DNA of 64,000 nt from an actinobacterium acAMD-2 (GCA_000754455.1 JNSE01000033.1:1-64000); one strand, 5' to 3'. Shown: positions 17,246 to 25,710, counted from the stretch's first letter. Notes: a model not told the origin generated them from the letters alone. Numbers and translations are program-made.

Positions 17246-17281
17246 CGCGCTCCTTTGATTAAGTCGAACCCAGACTAATGC

Positions 17282-18055
17282 TCACACGAGGTTGCTAATC
17301 GCCGCCGGGGCACCGAGAGTCTTGGGGTACTTATCCACCATCTTGCCGAAGACAATCAGGCGCTCATAGGAAGCCCAGCGCGGATTGCACGTGGTCATCG
17401 TTAGAAGAGCTTCGGTTGGCTGGACGCCGGGAACAGGATTCTTCGTTGGAATGGGATTGAGTACCCACGTGTCAGTCGGTTTAACAATGACTACTTTGTT
17501 GACCTTGTAGGTCACCCATGAGTCAGGCGTCTGCACATACACGAGGTCGCCTGATTCCATTCGATCCAAATTCCGGAACGGCTCGCCATTAGTTGCGCGG
17601 TGTCCAGCCACAGCAAAGTTGCCGATTTCACCTGGCTGTGCGTTCCCCCGATAGTGGGTAAGACCCTTCTTCAAGTTGGACAAACTTTCGCCTTCGATCA
17701 GCGGCTTGACCCAATCCGATCCAAGACGCGGAATATAGATCAATCCATACCCTTGTCCGTCAGAAATCTTCGCTGGCACGGTGGACTGACCGGGCAATGA
17801 GGGCGCGACCGGGATGACGAAGGCCTTCTTGATCTCACTAATGGCGGTGTTCGTCTGCTGATCCGAGGAAAGGTTGGTCCAAAAAAGTTGATAGGTGCAA
17901 AACAGCAGCAGCACCACACCCATCGTGATGAAGCCTTCGCCCAAACTGCGCACCGCCACCCGCACGCGTTCGACTCGCGCCGCCCGTCGTTCTTGACGGG
18001 TTGGACCCTCGGGGCGGTAGGGGTTAGGAGCGGCGCTGGATGCCGTCTGCGTCAC
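17282..18055 (-). CDS. Class E sortase
   Basis: A 257-residue membrane-bound transpeptidase. It has a basic N-terminus, one helix (about 40-60) and a sortase domain with catalytic His152 (AGHRATNGEPF), Cys223 (TMTTCNP) and a following arginine, probably Arg232. The TxTC-NP context fits class E, which attaches LPXTG/LAXTG-like proteins to peptidoglycan in many actinobacteria. No substrate with a sorting signal was seen in this window. The start codon GTG overlaps the upstream DUF881 stop by 4 bp. Confidence 0.92.
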   Translation of the reverse strand: MTQTASSAAPNPYRPEGPTRQERRAARVERVRVAVRSLGEGFITMGVVLLLFCTYQLFWTNLSSDQQTNTAISEIKKAFVIPVAPSLPGQSTVPAKISDGQGYGLIYIPRLGSDWVKPLIEGESLSNLKKGLTHYRGNAQPGEIGNFAVAGHRATNGEPFRNLDRMESGDLVYVQTPDSWVTYKVNKVVIVKPTDTWVLNPIPTKNPVPGVQPTEALLTMTTCNPRWASYERLIVFGKMVDKYPKTLGAPAAISNLV

Positions 18056-18828
18056 GGTGCCCTCCTCGCCTCAAGCAGTTTCACTGATCCGTTGTACCCC
18101 GGAAGCGTCAACGACTTCTCTGGGATTTCACGATAGCCCAATCCCACGGCATCTACCCAGGTTCGATAAGCCGCAACTTCAGGAGAGGCGGCCAACGCCT
18201 TTTGCATGGCTTTTTGATTACCAATAGCCGAAATCTTAAACGGTGGTGAGTACACCCGGCCTTGCAAAATCAAGGTATTGCCCACACATCGCACAGCGCT
18301 GGTCGAGATCACTCGCTGGTCCATGATGCGCATCGCTTGTGCACCACCACTCCACAAGGCATTGACGACGCCTTGAACATCTTGTTGGTGAACGACGACA
18401 TCGTCGGGCTCGACTCCGGCAGGCAGAGCCGACTGCACCGATCGCGGAGCGTCATTGAGTTCCACTGTCAGGCCTGGTCCCTTCACCGCGCTCATGCCCG
18501 CTTGGGCCTCTAGGGTCTTGGACGCCGCTGAGCCGGAAATGTTTCCGTTCTCGCTCAAGCGTGTGACGTCACTGCGCAGACCGGCAACAGCATCGGTTCG
18601 CGCACTCAGTTGAGCTTGTCGAGCGGCGATCAAGTCCGTCAGTTCAGTCCTGCGCTCAGCGCGCAAATCCGTGCCTTGGGCCGTTGATGCACCGGACACA
18701 ATCAGGAATCCTGCGCCCACAGCCACTATGGGCACCGCGATCGACCAGATACGCGATCGGGTGGTTCCACCAGATTGCTCCCCATCAGTTCCCTGAATTG
18801 GGGTCTCGGATACGTCAGAACCGCTCAC
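18052..18828 (-). CDS. DUF881 family membrane protein
   Basis: A 258-residue protein with one membrane helix near residues 27-46, a coiled-coil stalk (about 50-95) and the extracytoplasmic DUF881 domain, including LNDAPRS and DVVVHQQDVQGVVNALW stretches. DUF881 proteins sit in division clusters (YlxW/YlxX-like) and next to crgA and sortase in actinobacteria; the molecular role is not established. It is divergent from crgA with a 42-bp shared promoter region, and coupled to the sortase gene. Confidence 0.88.
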   Translation of the reverse strand: MSGSDVSETPIQGTDGEQSGGTTRSRIWSIAVPIVAVGAGFLIVSGASTAQGTDLRAERRTELTDLIAARQAQLSARTDAVAGLRSDVTRLSENGNISGSAASKTLEAQAGMSAVKGPGLTVELNDAPRSVQSALPAGVEPDDVVVHQQDVQGVVNALWSGGAQAMRIMDQRVISTSAVRCVGNTLILQGRVYSPPFKISAIGNQKAMQKALAASPEVAAYRTWVDAVGLGYREIPEKSLTLPGYNGSVKLLEARRAP

Positions 18829-18870
18829 ATCCCCTACGCTAACGGTGTCCGCAAACGCTAGGAGAATCCC

Positions 18871-19134
18871 GTGCCCAAGTCGCGTGTTCGCAAGAAGAAG
18901 CCGAACTACACGCCCGAGTCAGCCATCGCCGAGCGCAAGGCTGTCAAGATCGGTCCTAAGCCGTGGATCGCGCCCTTGATGATCGGGTTGTTCCTCTTTG
19001 GGCTGCTGTGGATCGTGGTCTTTTACATCACCCGCGGCGACCTTGCGTTGATGCGCGAACTGGGTAACTGGAACCTCGCGGTCGGATTCGTCTTCATTGC
19101 CGGTGGCTTTGTTGTCGCCACCCGCTGGCGCTAG
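18871..19134 (+). CDS. crgA: Cell division protein CrgA
   Basis: An 87-residue protein with two membrane helices (about 32-52 and 65-83) and a Lys/Arg-rich N-terminus, the CrgA/WhmD-partner layout. In mycobacteria and streptomycetes CrgA joins the divisome, interacting with FtsZ, FtsQ, FtsI and CwsA. The GTG start follows TAGGAG with seven bases between. Synteny (pknB operon, sortase, DUF881, crgA, rhomboid, PPIase) supports the call. Confidence 0.94.
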   Translation: MPKSRVRKKKPNYTPESAIAERKAVKIGPKPWIAPLMIGLFLFGLLWIVVFYITRGDLALMRELGNWNLAVGFVFIAGGFVVATRWR

Positions 19135-19168
19135 GGGCACTTTCGGGGGCGAATTACAACCATGTGAT

Positions 19169-19198
19169 TCATCCACACCGGCTATCCACACTGTGGAT
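19169..19198. promoter_or_regulatory. Cluster of three DnaA-box-like ATCCACA cores between convergent genes
   Basis: TCATCCACA (19169-19177) is followed by a near-palindrome made of ATCCACA (19184-19190), one base, and TGTGGAT (19192-19198). Each core matches seven of nine positions or more of the DnaA box TTATCCACA. The site lies in the 72-bp gap between crgA and the rhomboid gene, where no promoter is needed. DnaA binding is inference. Confidence 0.4.
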
Positions 19199-19206
19199 GA
19201 CTGGAC

Positions 19207-20118
19207 CTAAAACCCAGTCAACTGGCCCACGCGATACATCACTAACACCCCAAGAACCACAACAATCCCAACTACACCAGCCCACACGATGAGTTGAGCT
19301 GTTCGCTGCTGGGCCACCACCGCTGACCCAGCGCCCACCGGGGCACTCTTGCCCGCAACTAGAGGGGGGACAAAGGCGAAAACGGCCGCCACCGCGGCTC
19401 CCACGACCAGGCCGCCGATATGGGCTCGCCAATCGATATTGGGTAGGACAAACCCCAGAACCAAGTTGATGCCAATAAATCCCACGATGCTCGCCACGTC
19501 CTGACGCATCGCGCGACCGATCACCAAGGTTGCGCCCATCAGGCCAAAAATCGCACCCGATGCACCCACTGAAGGCGCGTTGGGTGGGCTGAATAAGAAG
19601 GACACCGCCGAACCACCTAGTGCCGAAACCAGGTAGAGCGTGAGAAAGCGCGCTCGCCCTAGGACCGATTCCAGTTGTGGGCCAAGCAAGTACAACACCC
19701 ACATGTTGAACACAATGTGCAAGATGCCACCGTGCATAAATGCAGCAGTAAACAATCGGTAGTACTGCCCGGCGGCAACACCAATGGCTTCGCCTTGATC
19801 ATCAAGTGCATAACCCAGCAGCGAATACTTTTCAATACTGTTGTTAAAACCAATCACGTACTGCAAGACAAAGACAGCAATGGTGACACCGATGAGGGAC
19901 TTCGTGACGACCGCGCCTTGATCGATGCGCCCACCAAAGCGGGTCATGGGCTGGCGCTGTTGCGCCTTGCCGGCAGCGACACATTCCGGGCATTGAAAAC
20001 CGACGGCAGCAGAAGTCATGCAGTCAGGACAAATGGAACGTTCACACCGGCTGCAACGTATGTAGGTTTCCCGGCCGAGATGCTGGTAGCAGGTAGGGCC
20101 GGCGGGCGAACTAGTCAC
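19207..20118 (-). CDS. Rhomboid-family intramembrane serine protease with N-terminal zinc-binding domain
   Basis: A 303-residue protein. Residues 10-46 form a cysteine-rich zinc-binding unit (Cys10, Cys22, Cys25, Cys30, Cys33, Cys43, Cys46). The rest is a six-helix rhomboid core with HGGILHIVFN (helix 2), the nucleophile Ser187 in GASGAIFG and His233 in DWRAHIGG, so the catalytic dyad is intact. It cleaves membrane-embedded substrates, which are unknown here. The GTG start overlaps the stop codon of the upstream PPIase gene by 8 bp, so the two are coupled; the same pair occurs in mycobacteria (Rv0009-Rv0110-like arrangement). Confidence 0.92.
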   Translation of the reverse strand: MTSSPAGPTCYQHLGRETYIRCSRCERSICPDCMTSAAVGFQCPECVAAGKAQQRQPMTRFGGRIDQGAVVTKSLIGVTIAVFVLQYVIGFNNSIEKYSLLGYALDDQGEAIGVAAGQYYRLFTAAFMHGGILHIVFNMWVLYLLGPQLESVLGRARFLTLYLVSALGGSAVSFLFSPPNAPSVGASGAIFGLMGATLVIGRAMRQDVASIVGFIGINLVLGFVLPNIDWRAHIGGLVVGAAVAAVFAFVPPLVAGKSAPVGAGSAVVAQQRTAQLIVWAGVVGIVVVLGVLVMYRVGQLTGF

Positions 20119-20632
20119 GGCTTTCGATCAGCACAGACTCAATCACCACGTCGCTGAGTGGCTTATCGCCTGGTGCCGTTGGAGTCGAGCCGATGGCGTC
20201 CACCACATCGCGGCTGGCTTGGTCTTCGACCTCACCGAAAATGGTGTGCTTGAAGTTCAAGTGCGGGGTCTTGCCTACCGTGATGAAAAACTGCGAACCA
20301 TTCGTCGCGGGACCAGCATTGGCCATCGCGAGGATATAGGGCTTATCGAACTGCAGCTCTGGGTGAAACTCATCCTCAAAGGTGAAACCCGGTCCGCCGA
20401 AGCCCTTACCCAGGGGGTCTCCACCTTGGATCATGAAGCCACCGATGACGCGGTGGAAAATCGTGCCGTCGTAGTACGGACCGCTACCTGGCTTGTTGGT
20501 ACGCGGATCGATGTAGTCCTTGGTGCCCTGCGCCAACTCGACAAAGTTGCGAACCGTTTTCGGAGCGTGATCGGCAAACAAGCGGATCACAATGTCGCCC
20601 TTATTGGTTTTCAACGTGGCGAACTGAGCCAT
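20111..20632 (-). CDS. ppiA: Peptidyl-prolyl cis-trans isomerase, cyclophilin type
   Basis: A 173-residue cyclophilin catalysing proline isomerisation in the cytoplasm. Active-site residues are in FHRVIGGFMIQGGD (Arg) and the GSQFFITVGKTPHLN segment (Gln, Phe, Leu/His). The ATG at 20632 is chosen because AGGAG lies six bases upstream; a longer reading adds twelve unlikely residues. In actinobacteria this gene is regularly found between gyrA and crgA. Confidence 0.95.
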   Translation of the reverse strand: MAQFATLKTNKGDIVIRLFADHAPKTVRNFVELAQGTKDYIDPRTNKPGSGPYYDGTIFHRVIGGFMIQGGDPLGKGFGGPGFTFEDEFHPELQFDKPYILAMANAGPATNGSQFFITVGKTPHLNFKHTIFGEVEDQASRDVVDAIGSTPTAPGDKPLSDVVIESVLIESRD

Positions 20633-20694
20633 GGGAACTCCTGAGTGTGAAGTAGATTGGGGCACCATCCTATGCCGTTTGCTTGGAGCCGCTC

Positions 20695-21186
20695 ATGACT
20701 TCCATCCCCACCATTGAACGCCCAGGATTTGCGCAGGGATACCAAACCGAGGGTCTGCCCGACTTCGATCCCACCCCATGGCCCGAAGCGCTCGCTCGTA
20801 TGAATCAGACGTTGAACTGTTGGGTGGCAACTACTCGCGCCGATGGCCGGCCGCACTCAACCCCGGTGTGGGGCTTGATGATGAATGACACTTTTATCTT
20901 TAGCACCTCGCCTGAATCCGTCAAAGCACGCAACCTCCAGCGTGATGGTCGCTGTTTGGTCCAAATGCAGGTGGAGGAGGACGTCTTCCTGCTTGAAGGG
21001 GTGGCTACTCCGGCCGATCCGGCGCTCGTGGCAAGCCCAGCGTTCCTTGACCTGTATGAAGCCAAGTACCAGTACCGGCCGGCTCCTGAGGACATGGTGG
21101 GCTCTGGCTGGGTGGTCACCCCGATCACCATTTTGGCTTGGAATGAAAAGTCCATGCTGGAATCCCAGACCCGCTATCGGTTCTGA
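20695..21186 (+). CDS. Pyridoxamine-5'-phosphate-oxidase-fold flavin/F420 protein
   Basis: A 163-residue protein with a split-barrel fold typical of the PNPOx superfamily. It has a WVATTRADGRPHSTPVW strand-turn and a later FSTSPESVKARNLQRD segment that would bind a flavin or F420 phosphate. Related actinobacterial proteins reduce small substrates with FMN or F420, or bind haem; the cofactor and substrate here are unknown. ATG at 20695 is preferred to TTG at 20683 because TGGAG precedes it. It is divergent from ppiA. Confidence 0.82.
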   Translation: MTSIPTIERPGFAQGYQTEGLPDFDPTPWPEALARMNQTLNCWVATTRADGRPHSTPVWGLMMNDTFIFSTSPESVKARNLQRDGRCLVQMQVEEDVFLLEGVATPADPALVASPAFLDLYEAKYQYRPAPEDMVGSGWVVTPITILAWNEKSMLESQTRYRF

Positions 21187-21246
21187 TACCGCGCGCGAGG
21201 GCTCAAGAGTCAACGCGTAATCTGTACCCGCCCCGAAATCAGGTCA

Positions 21247-21319
21247 GGGGACGTAGCTCAATTGGCAGAGCACCGCCTTTGCAAGGCGGGGGTTAGGGGT
21301 TCGATTCCCCTCGTCTCCA
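21247..21319 (+). tRNA. tRNA-Ala (TGC)
   Basis: The acceptor stem GGGGACG/CGTCTCC has one G-T pair. The D arm GCTC...GAGC and the anticodon arm CCGCC-TTTGCAA-GGCGG give anticodon TGC, and the T arm has GGTTCGATTCC. The 3' CCA is not encoded, unlike the two other tRNAs in this window. Confidence 0.97.
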
Positions 21320-21328
21320 CAAGCACAT

Positions 21329-21353
21329 TGGCCCCGCACATAGTGTGGGGCCA
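21329..21353 (+). terminator. Terminator hairpin after tRNA-Ala
   Basis: TGGCCCCGCAC (21329-21339) pairs with GTGTGGGGCCA (21343-21353) to form an 11-bp GC-rich stem with a three-base loop. A moderately T-rich tail (TTTGCTT) follows. It lies directly after tRNA-Ala. Confidence 0.8.
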
Positions 21354-21465
21354 TTTGCTTGGCGGGGATAAAGCGTGGGGAATCGGGAGGAGCTCACCCC
21401 GGGGGTGCGCGGGCCTTAAGTCCATTTCGTTCACTGGAGGCTGGGCGGGTAGCCACCTTCGTGTC

Positions 21466-22785
21466 ATGCTCACATCAATGACCGGTCCGGTTTCTTCCGA
21501 TGCACCCCCCACCTTGGACCGCTCACTAGGACTGTGGAAGGTCACAGCCAGTGGCGTGGGCATCATCGTGGGGGCAGGCATCTATGTCCTCGTAGGCGAA
21601 GCCACCTCCATCGCTGGACCACGAGTGTGGATGTCTTTTGTTTTGGCGGCCATCCTGAGTGCCCTCAGCGCATTGAGTTACGCCGAGCTCGCCTCGATGT
21701 ATCCCAAAGCAGGAGCTGAATTCGAGTACTCCTCGCATGTTTTCCCCTCGTGGCTTGCCTTTCTGGTCGGGTGGTTGATGTTCGTTGGCCTCATCGTTGC
21801 GACAGCCGCAGTGTCCTTAGGTTTTGGTCGCTACCTCGGCACATTCCTCGATGTCTCTGCACAAACTGGCGCGCTCATCCTGCTGGTCATCATTGGTTGC
21901 ATCGCATGGTCCGGCATTCGGCGCTCGGCTACCTTCACCTTGATCCTCAGCATCATTCAAGTCGGCGGGTTGCTCTTCATCATCGCGATTGGCATGCCTT
22001 CCGTTGGTTCGGTGGATGTCACCTCCAGTACCGGCGCCACCGGCAGCCTGCTTGGTGCAGCAGCATTGGTTTTCTTTGCATTCATCGGCTTCGACGAGGT
22101 CATCACGCTGGCCGAGGAAACACGCGATCCCACGCGTACCGTTCCGCGAGCCCTGTTGTTGGCCTTAGCCATTTCTACCTTGCTGTACATCGGTGTGGCC
22201 ATCACTGCGGTCAGCGTTGTAGGGGCGGCCACGCTCGGTTCATCCGAACGTCCTTTGGCGGCCGTGGTCGATGCCGTGCTCGGTGGACGAGGGGCCGAGT
22301 TCGTGGCGATCATCGCGTTAGTAGCCACAACAAATACCGCTTTGCTGTGCTTAACGGCGTCCTCACGGCTTCAATACGGCATGTCTCAAGCCGGCGCACT
22401 CCCGGCACGGTTGAGTGCTCTTGGTCCCCGAAGCCGCGCACCGCGAGTGGCCATCGCCCTGGCACTCCTGGGCGCGACCGCATTCGTTCTGGTCGGCGAT
22501 CTCAGTGTCATCGCCAGCGTCACAAATCTCGCGATCTATCTGGTCTTCATTGCGGTCAACTGCGCCGTCATCATTCTGCGCTTTACCCAACCCACCCTTG
22601 AGCGCCCGTTTCGCACACCGCTGCAGCTTCGGCGCGTACCAGTCCTACCCGTACTGGGACTGCTTTCAGTACTGGTAATGGTTCCTTCGCTTCGTTGGGA
22701 AGCGCTTGCGCTCGGTACAGCCCTATGTTTCGCCGGCCTTGCCGTGTACGCAGTGATGCAGCGAGCTAGCTCACCGACACCTTGA
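21466..22785 (+). CDS. APC-superfamily amino acid permease
   Basis: A 439-residue membrane transporter with about twelve helices. The first helix has GIIVGAGIYVLVG, the unwound substrate-binding region of APC proteins. FIGFDEVITLAEETRDP and the RTVPRAL stretch are typical of the cationic/branched amino-acid exchanger subgroup (YfnA-like). The start is uncertain: ATG at 21466 or 21478. Longer readings run back into tRNA-Ala, and the only strong SD-like GGAGG is about 26 bases upstream. The last 20 bp overlap the convergent hydrolase gene. Substrate is not predictable. Confidence 0.88.
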   Translation: MLTSMTGPVSSDAPPTLDRSLGLWKVTASGVGIIVGAGIYVLVGEATSIAGPRVWMSFVLAAILSALSALSYAELASMYPKAGAEFEYSSHVFPSWLAFLVGWLMFVGLIVATAAVSLGFGRYLGTFLDVSAQTGALILLVIIGCIAWSGIRRSATFTLILSIIQVGGLLFIIAIGMPSVGSVDVTSSTGATGSLLGAAALVFFAFIGFDEVITLAEETRDPTRTVPRALLLALAISTLLYIGVAITAVSVVGAATLGSSERPLAAVVDAVLGGRGAEFVAIIALVATTNTALLCLTASSRLQYGMSQAGALPARLSALGPRSRAPRVAIALALLGATAFVLVGDLSVIASVTNLAIYLVFIAVNCAVIILRFTQPTLERPFRTPLQLRRVPVLPVLGLLSVLVMVPSLRWEALALGTALCFAGLAVYAVMQRASSPTP

Positions 22786-23674
22786 CGTAGTCAGCAGCGG
22801 AACCTTCGCTGAGCGAAGCAACCGCTTGCGGATCCTTGTCACTGGCCTTGAACCACACCGCGGTCCAATGGGCTGCAGCTTCAACTGAGCGGCTCTGGTC
22901 CAGTGTCATCGAATTGCGGTCTGGATTAGCCCCTACGGGGTTGTCGCAATCAGTTAAGAAGAAGTGGTTGCCACCCTGGATTTCAATGAAGGCATTGGGT
23001 CCTTGGCCCGCAACCACAGCAAACGTGCGTTCGGCTTGATCCAGTGTCACCACGTCGTCCACTGATCCCTGCATGAAGGCAATGGGCACGATGTTGTTCA
23101 CCGGCAGGGGGTCTCCCGTGCGGGGTGGCGGAATGTTGTGCGTTCCGTTAACCACCACGGCTACCAGTTCCTTGGGCACCGACCATTCATCAACCACCAA
23201 GCCCGGCTGGCCAAAGTTACAGGCAATACCCAACGCAGTACCACCACCCATGGAGTGACCAGTCAAGAACACGCGAGTCATATCGAGTCGACCAGCCAGC
23301 GGTGAATCGCTATTCGCATTCTCTGCCGCAGCGAAATCAACCGACCAGTTAATGAAGGCTTGCTGTGGGTAATGCGCGAAGTCACCAAACAGCTCACGCT
23401 TGTGCTCTGGCGCCACAATGACAAACCCCTGCGAGGCCAAGATGGTGGCATAACGGGTGTACATGCTTGGTTCCGTGTGCGATCCGTGAATAAACGCCAC
23501 GATGGGCAGGTTTGCACCCTCAACAGGTGCCCACACATAGACAGCATCACCGTTTGGCAGGGCACTTTTGTACGCAACGACATCATCAGATGTACTCAAC
23601 GACTTAATCCCCAAGCACTGACCGCCATTTTCGGCACAGGTTGGGCTAGCAGAAGCAACACAGGGTGAAGTCAT
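22766..23674 (-). CDS. Chlorophyllase/PET-hydrolase-like alpha/beta hydrolase
   Basis: A 302-residue alpha/beta-hydrolase with nucleophile Ser141 in GHSMGGG, a likely acid Asp206 (GSVDDVV) and His237 (GGNHFF). The oxyanion region is FIHGSHTEPS. The closest recognisable group is the chlorophyllase/dienelactone-hydrolase-like esterases. No signal peptide is seen, although the first 20 residues hold three cysteines (5, 13, 20). It follows the haem peroxidase gene on the same strand with a 35-bp gap, so the two probably form an operon. Substrate is unknown. Confidence 0.82.
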   Translation of the reverse strand: MTSPCVASASPTCAENGGQCLGIKSLSTSDDVVAYKSALPNGDAVYVWAPVEGANLPIVAFIHGSHTEPSMYTRYATILASQGFVIVAPEHKRELFGDFAHYPQQAFINWSVDFAAAENANSDSPLAGRLDMTRVFLTGHSMGGGTALGIACNFGQPGLVVDEWSVPKELVAVVVNGTHNIPPPRTGDPLPVNNIVPIAFMQGSVDDVVTLDQAERTFAVVAGQGPNAFIEIQGGNHFFLTDCDNPVGANPDRNSMTLDQSRSVEAAAHWTAVWFKASDKDPQAVASLSEGSAADYVKVSVS

Positions 23675-23709
23675 GATTAGTGAATTCCCATCAGGTGAGT
23701 TGGGGCGAT

Positions 23710-25551
23710 TTAGGACCAGATCGTGAGCGGACGGAAAGCTTCGTCCGGCATGGTTCCTTCGAGGTCGTAGTGACGCAACATCAGATCACGCATGGTGAGC
23801 GACTTGATCTGCGCTAGTTCCTCGGAATCAAACTGATCGTTCTCGTACCAGAATCGATCGGCGGCACGAGTACGACGCAATTCCTCGGACAGGATGTTTT
23901 GCATGGTTCGGCCGACCGCTGACCCCTCAACATGGGGTTCGGCGAGCAAACCAACCATGGGATCAATCGAATCCGCTCGGCGATATACCTCGCGCACCGC
24001 TTCAGCGCGAGCGAGTTCATCGTGCGTTGGATTGGCTGGATCAACAGCGGTAAAGCGCAAGAATGTCTCAATGGGTGTGCGGCGCTCGAGCTTCTTGCCC
24101 GCATCAATGAGTGCGCGCTTTTCCTTTTCACTGATGGTGTCTGCCTGTGCTTCGGAGTCCCACGGGCCTTCGTCGCCAAATTCTCCGTAGGCCATGCGCA
24201 CGACGTGATACGGCGGCAATCCGTTATCGCGGCCACGCGCCAGGTCTAGCGTGAACAAGTCGGTGCCACCACTGACAAAAGCAATGTCATGGATCGCGGT
24301 GTGATAAACCAAGCCCACATCATGGGCTTGCGTGGCCAACATCCCGCGCACCACGTGCTCGGGTGTGCCGCCCGCCAAGGCAATGTGCCCCAATGGCGAA
24401 ATCGCATTGTTGACTTGACCAACATTGGGCAACGTTCCATCTTCGGGCATCGCTGGGTGACCGCTGTGCAAGGACAAAGCACCGGATGCATCTCGCGGTG
24501 CATAGGGATGCAATGCCGAGTGCCCAAAGCGCAAGGCCAGCGTGGCAAACGGAACGCTTGTCATGGCATTCGCCGTCTCGTCATAGCCTGAATAAGGGCC
24601 CAGCCGCTTAACCATGTCGGGGCCAAAGACTGCGGGCAACCACTCATCAAAGAGCAGGTGCTGCCACACCGCGATCGTGCGTCGGCGGGCCTCTTGGAAC
24701 AAGGTTTCGTCATCCCAGTCGGGGTTAGCTTGCTCAAGTTGTGCCGCACGCCAGTTGTGCTCGCGGAAAAACAGAATCTGCATGAGCGTTAAACCGATGT
24801 TTTCCGAAGCTCGAGGATCTCCAGCGGTGACAACTTCGGTGGCGGGCAAGCGCGAGAACGAACTGTCCACCTTCAGGCCTGTTGTGGCCCGACTTGCCGG
24901 CAAGTTCTCGACATCAAATTCCTTCTTGACCGGGCCAAACTCGGTGCGATACATGGCTTCGCCCACGTAATGCTCAGCCTTGAGGCGACCACCAGCAAAT
25001 TCACGAAGGGCTTCATGTGTTTCCGCTTCTGGGCCATAGACCTGTGTCAGATCCAAATAACCACTGGCCAATGTTCCTGGGTGGAACACGCCATCGACGA
25101 AATCACCGGTACTTGGCTTGAAGGGCAAGCCGCATGGCGTGCCATCGAGCAGTCGGTTTTGTCCGCGGAAGGTGGCGATCGGGTCTTCGGGGTCTAACAC
25201 CCACACGAATTGATAGGGCGAGTCAGGAGTAACAAAGCTCTTGTTGTTGTCGATCCAGTGGCCATAAAAATAGTTGTCTTCTTTGTCGTGATTGAGGAAC
25301 TGGCCAAAAAGCACCGCGATCATGTTGATGTTGGGGCGTTCCCGCTCGGTGAGGACATCCTGTAGTCCATACAAGCGACGACTAATCGTGCGCTCATTCC
25401 CGCGATCGTGGGGGCGGCGGATGCCGTCAGCGTACGAAAAACCCTCAGGCCCACGGCTCATCACGCCTGGAGCGCTGCCTAAGGCTGGTTGAGCGAGGTT
25501 ATTCCCGGTGCCATCCAAGGAACGATATTCAGTAGCGGTCTTGGATGGCAC
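23710..25551 (-). CDS. Animal-type haem peroxidase (peroxidase-cyclooxygenase superfamily)
   Basis: A 613-residue bacterial member of the myeloperoxidase/peroxidasin superfamily. Key residues by comparison with myeloperoxidase are distal His88 and Asp89 (calcium) in GQFLNHD, catalytic Arg247 and haem-linking Glu250 in DPRASENIGL, the following REHNWRA, proximal His344 in RFGHSALHP, and the late DLARGRDNGLPPYH motif. Asn87 replaces the aspartate that forms a haem ester bond in mammalian enzymes. No signal peptide or membrane helix is visible. GTG is chosen as start because AAGGAG lies seven bases upstream. It is probably cotranscribed with the small DLW-39 gene before it and the hydrolase after it. 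It should oxidise halides or organic substrates with peroxide; the physiological substrate is unknown. Confidence 0.9.
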   Translation of the reverse strand: MPSKTATEYRSLDGTGNNLAQPALGSAPGVMSRGPEGFSYADGIRRPHDRGNERTISRRLYGLQDVLTERERPNINMIAVLFGQFLNHDKEDNYFYGHWIDNNKSFVTPDSPYQFVWVLDPEDPIATFRGQNRLLDGTPCGLPFKPSTGDFVDGVFHPGTLASGYLDLTQVYGPEAETHEALREFAGGRLKAEHYVGEAMYRTEFGPVKKEFDVENLPASRATTGLKVDSSFSRLPATEVVTAGDPRASENIGLTLMQILFFREHNWRAAQLEQANPDWDDETLFQEARRRTIAVWQHLLFDEWLPAVFGPDMVKRLGPYSGYDETANAMTSVPFATLALRFGHSALHPYAPRDASGALSLHSGHPAMPEDGTLPNVGQVNNAISPLGHIALAGGTPEHVVRGMLATQAHDVGLVYHTAIHDIAFVSGGTDLFTLDLARGRDNGLPPYHVVRMAYGEFGDEGPWDSEAQADTISEKEKRALIDAGKKLERRTPIETFLRFTAVDPANPTHDELARAEAVREVYRRADSIDPMVGLLAEPHVEGSAVGRTMQNILSEELRRTRAADRFWYENDQFDSEELAQIKSLTMRDLMLRHYDLEGTMPDEAFRPLTIWS

Positions 25552-25563
25552 AAAAAACTCCTT

Positions 25564-25710
25564 TTAACGAAGGTCTGGTGATCCCGTGGGTTCATCAGCA
25601 AACGACGTGGCATCTGTCCACAACGTGTCATAGGCGCGCGAGCGACTAAATTGTTGATAAATCCATGCGAATAATGCGAAAAGACTAATCAGTGCGAGAA
25701 ACTTCCGCAA
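25564..25710 (-). CDS. DLW-39-like small membrane protein
   Basis: A 48-residue open frame. It starts at TTG preceded by GAAGGAGG with six bases between, has a membrane helix in its first 18 residues (MRKFLALISLFALFAWIY), then a Gln/Arg segment and the motif YDTLWTDAT. This matches the actinobacterial DLW-39 small proteins, normally found beside tRNA-Ile near gyrA, with TLW in place of DLW. Its function is unknown. It lies between tRNA-Ile and the peroxidase gene, 12 bp from the latter. Confidence 0.8.
   Translation of the reverse strand: MRKFLALISLFALFAWIYQQFSRSRAYDTLWTDATSFADEPTGSPDLR

Noticed and set aside
21262..21465. N-terminal extension of the APC permease through tRNA-Ala
   Set aside because: The extension would be encoded by tRNA-Ala and its terminator hairpin, so a start at 21466 or 21478 is required.
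21750..22601. 283-residue frame inside the APC permease gene
   Set aside because: It is an alternative frame of the permease, rich in His/Arg, without membrane or catalytic motifs.
23675..23709. Frameshift or pseudogene between hydrolase and peroxidase
   Set aside because: Both frames are full length with intact catalytic residues and clear stops.
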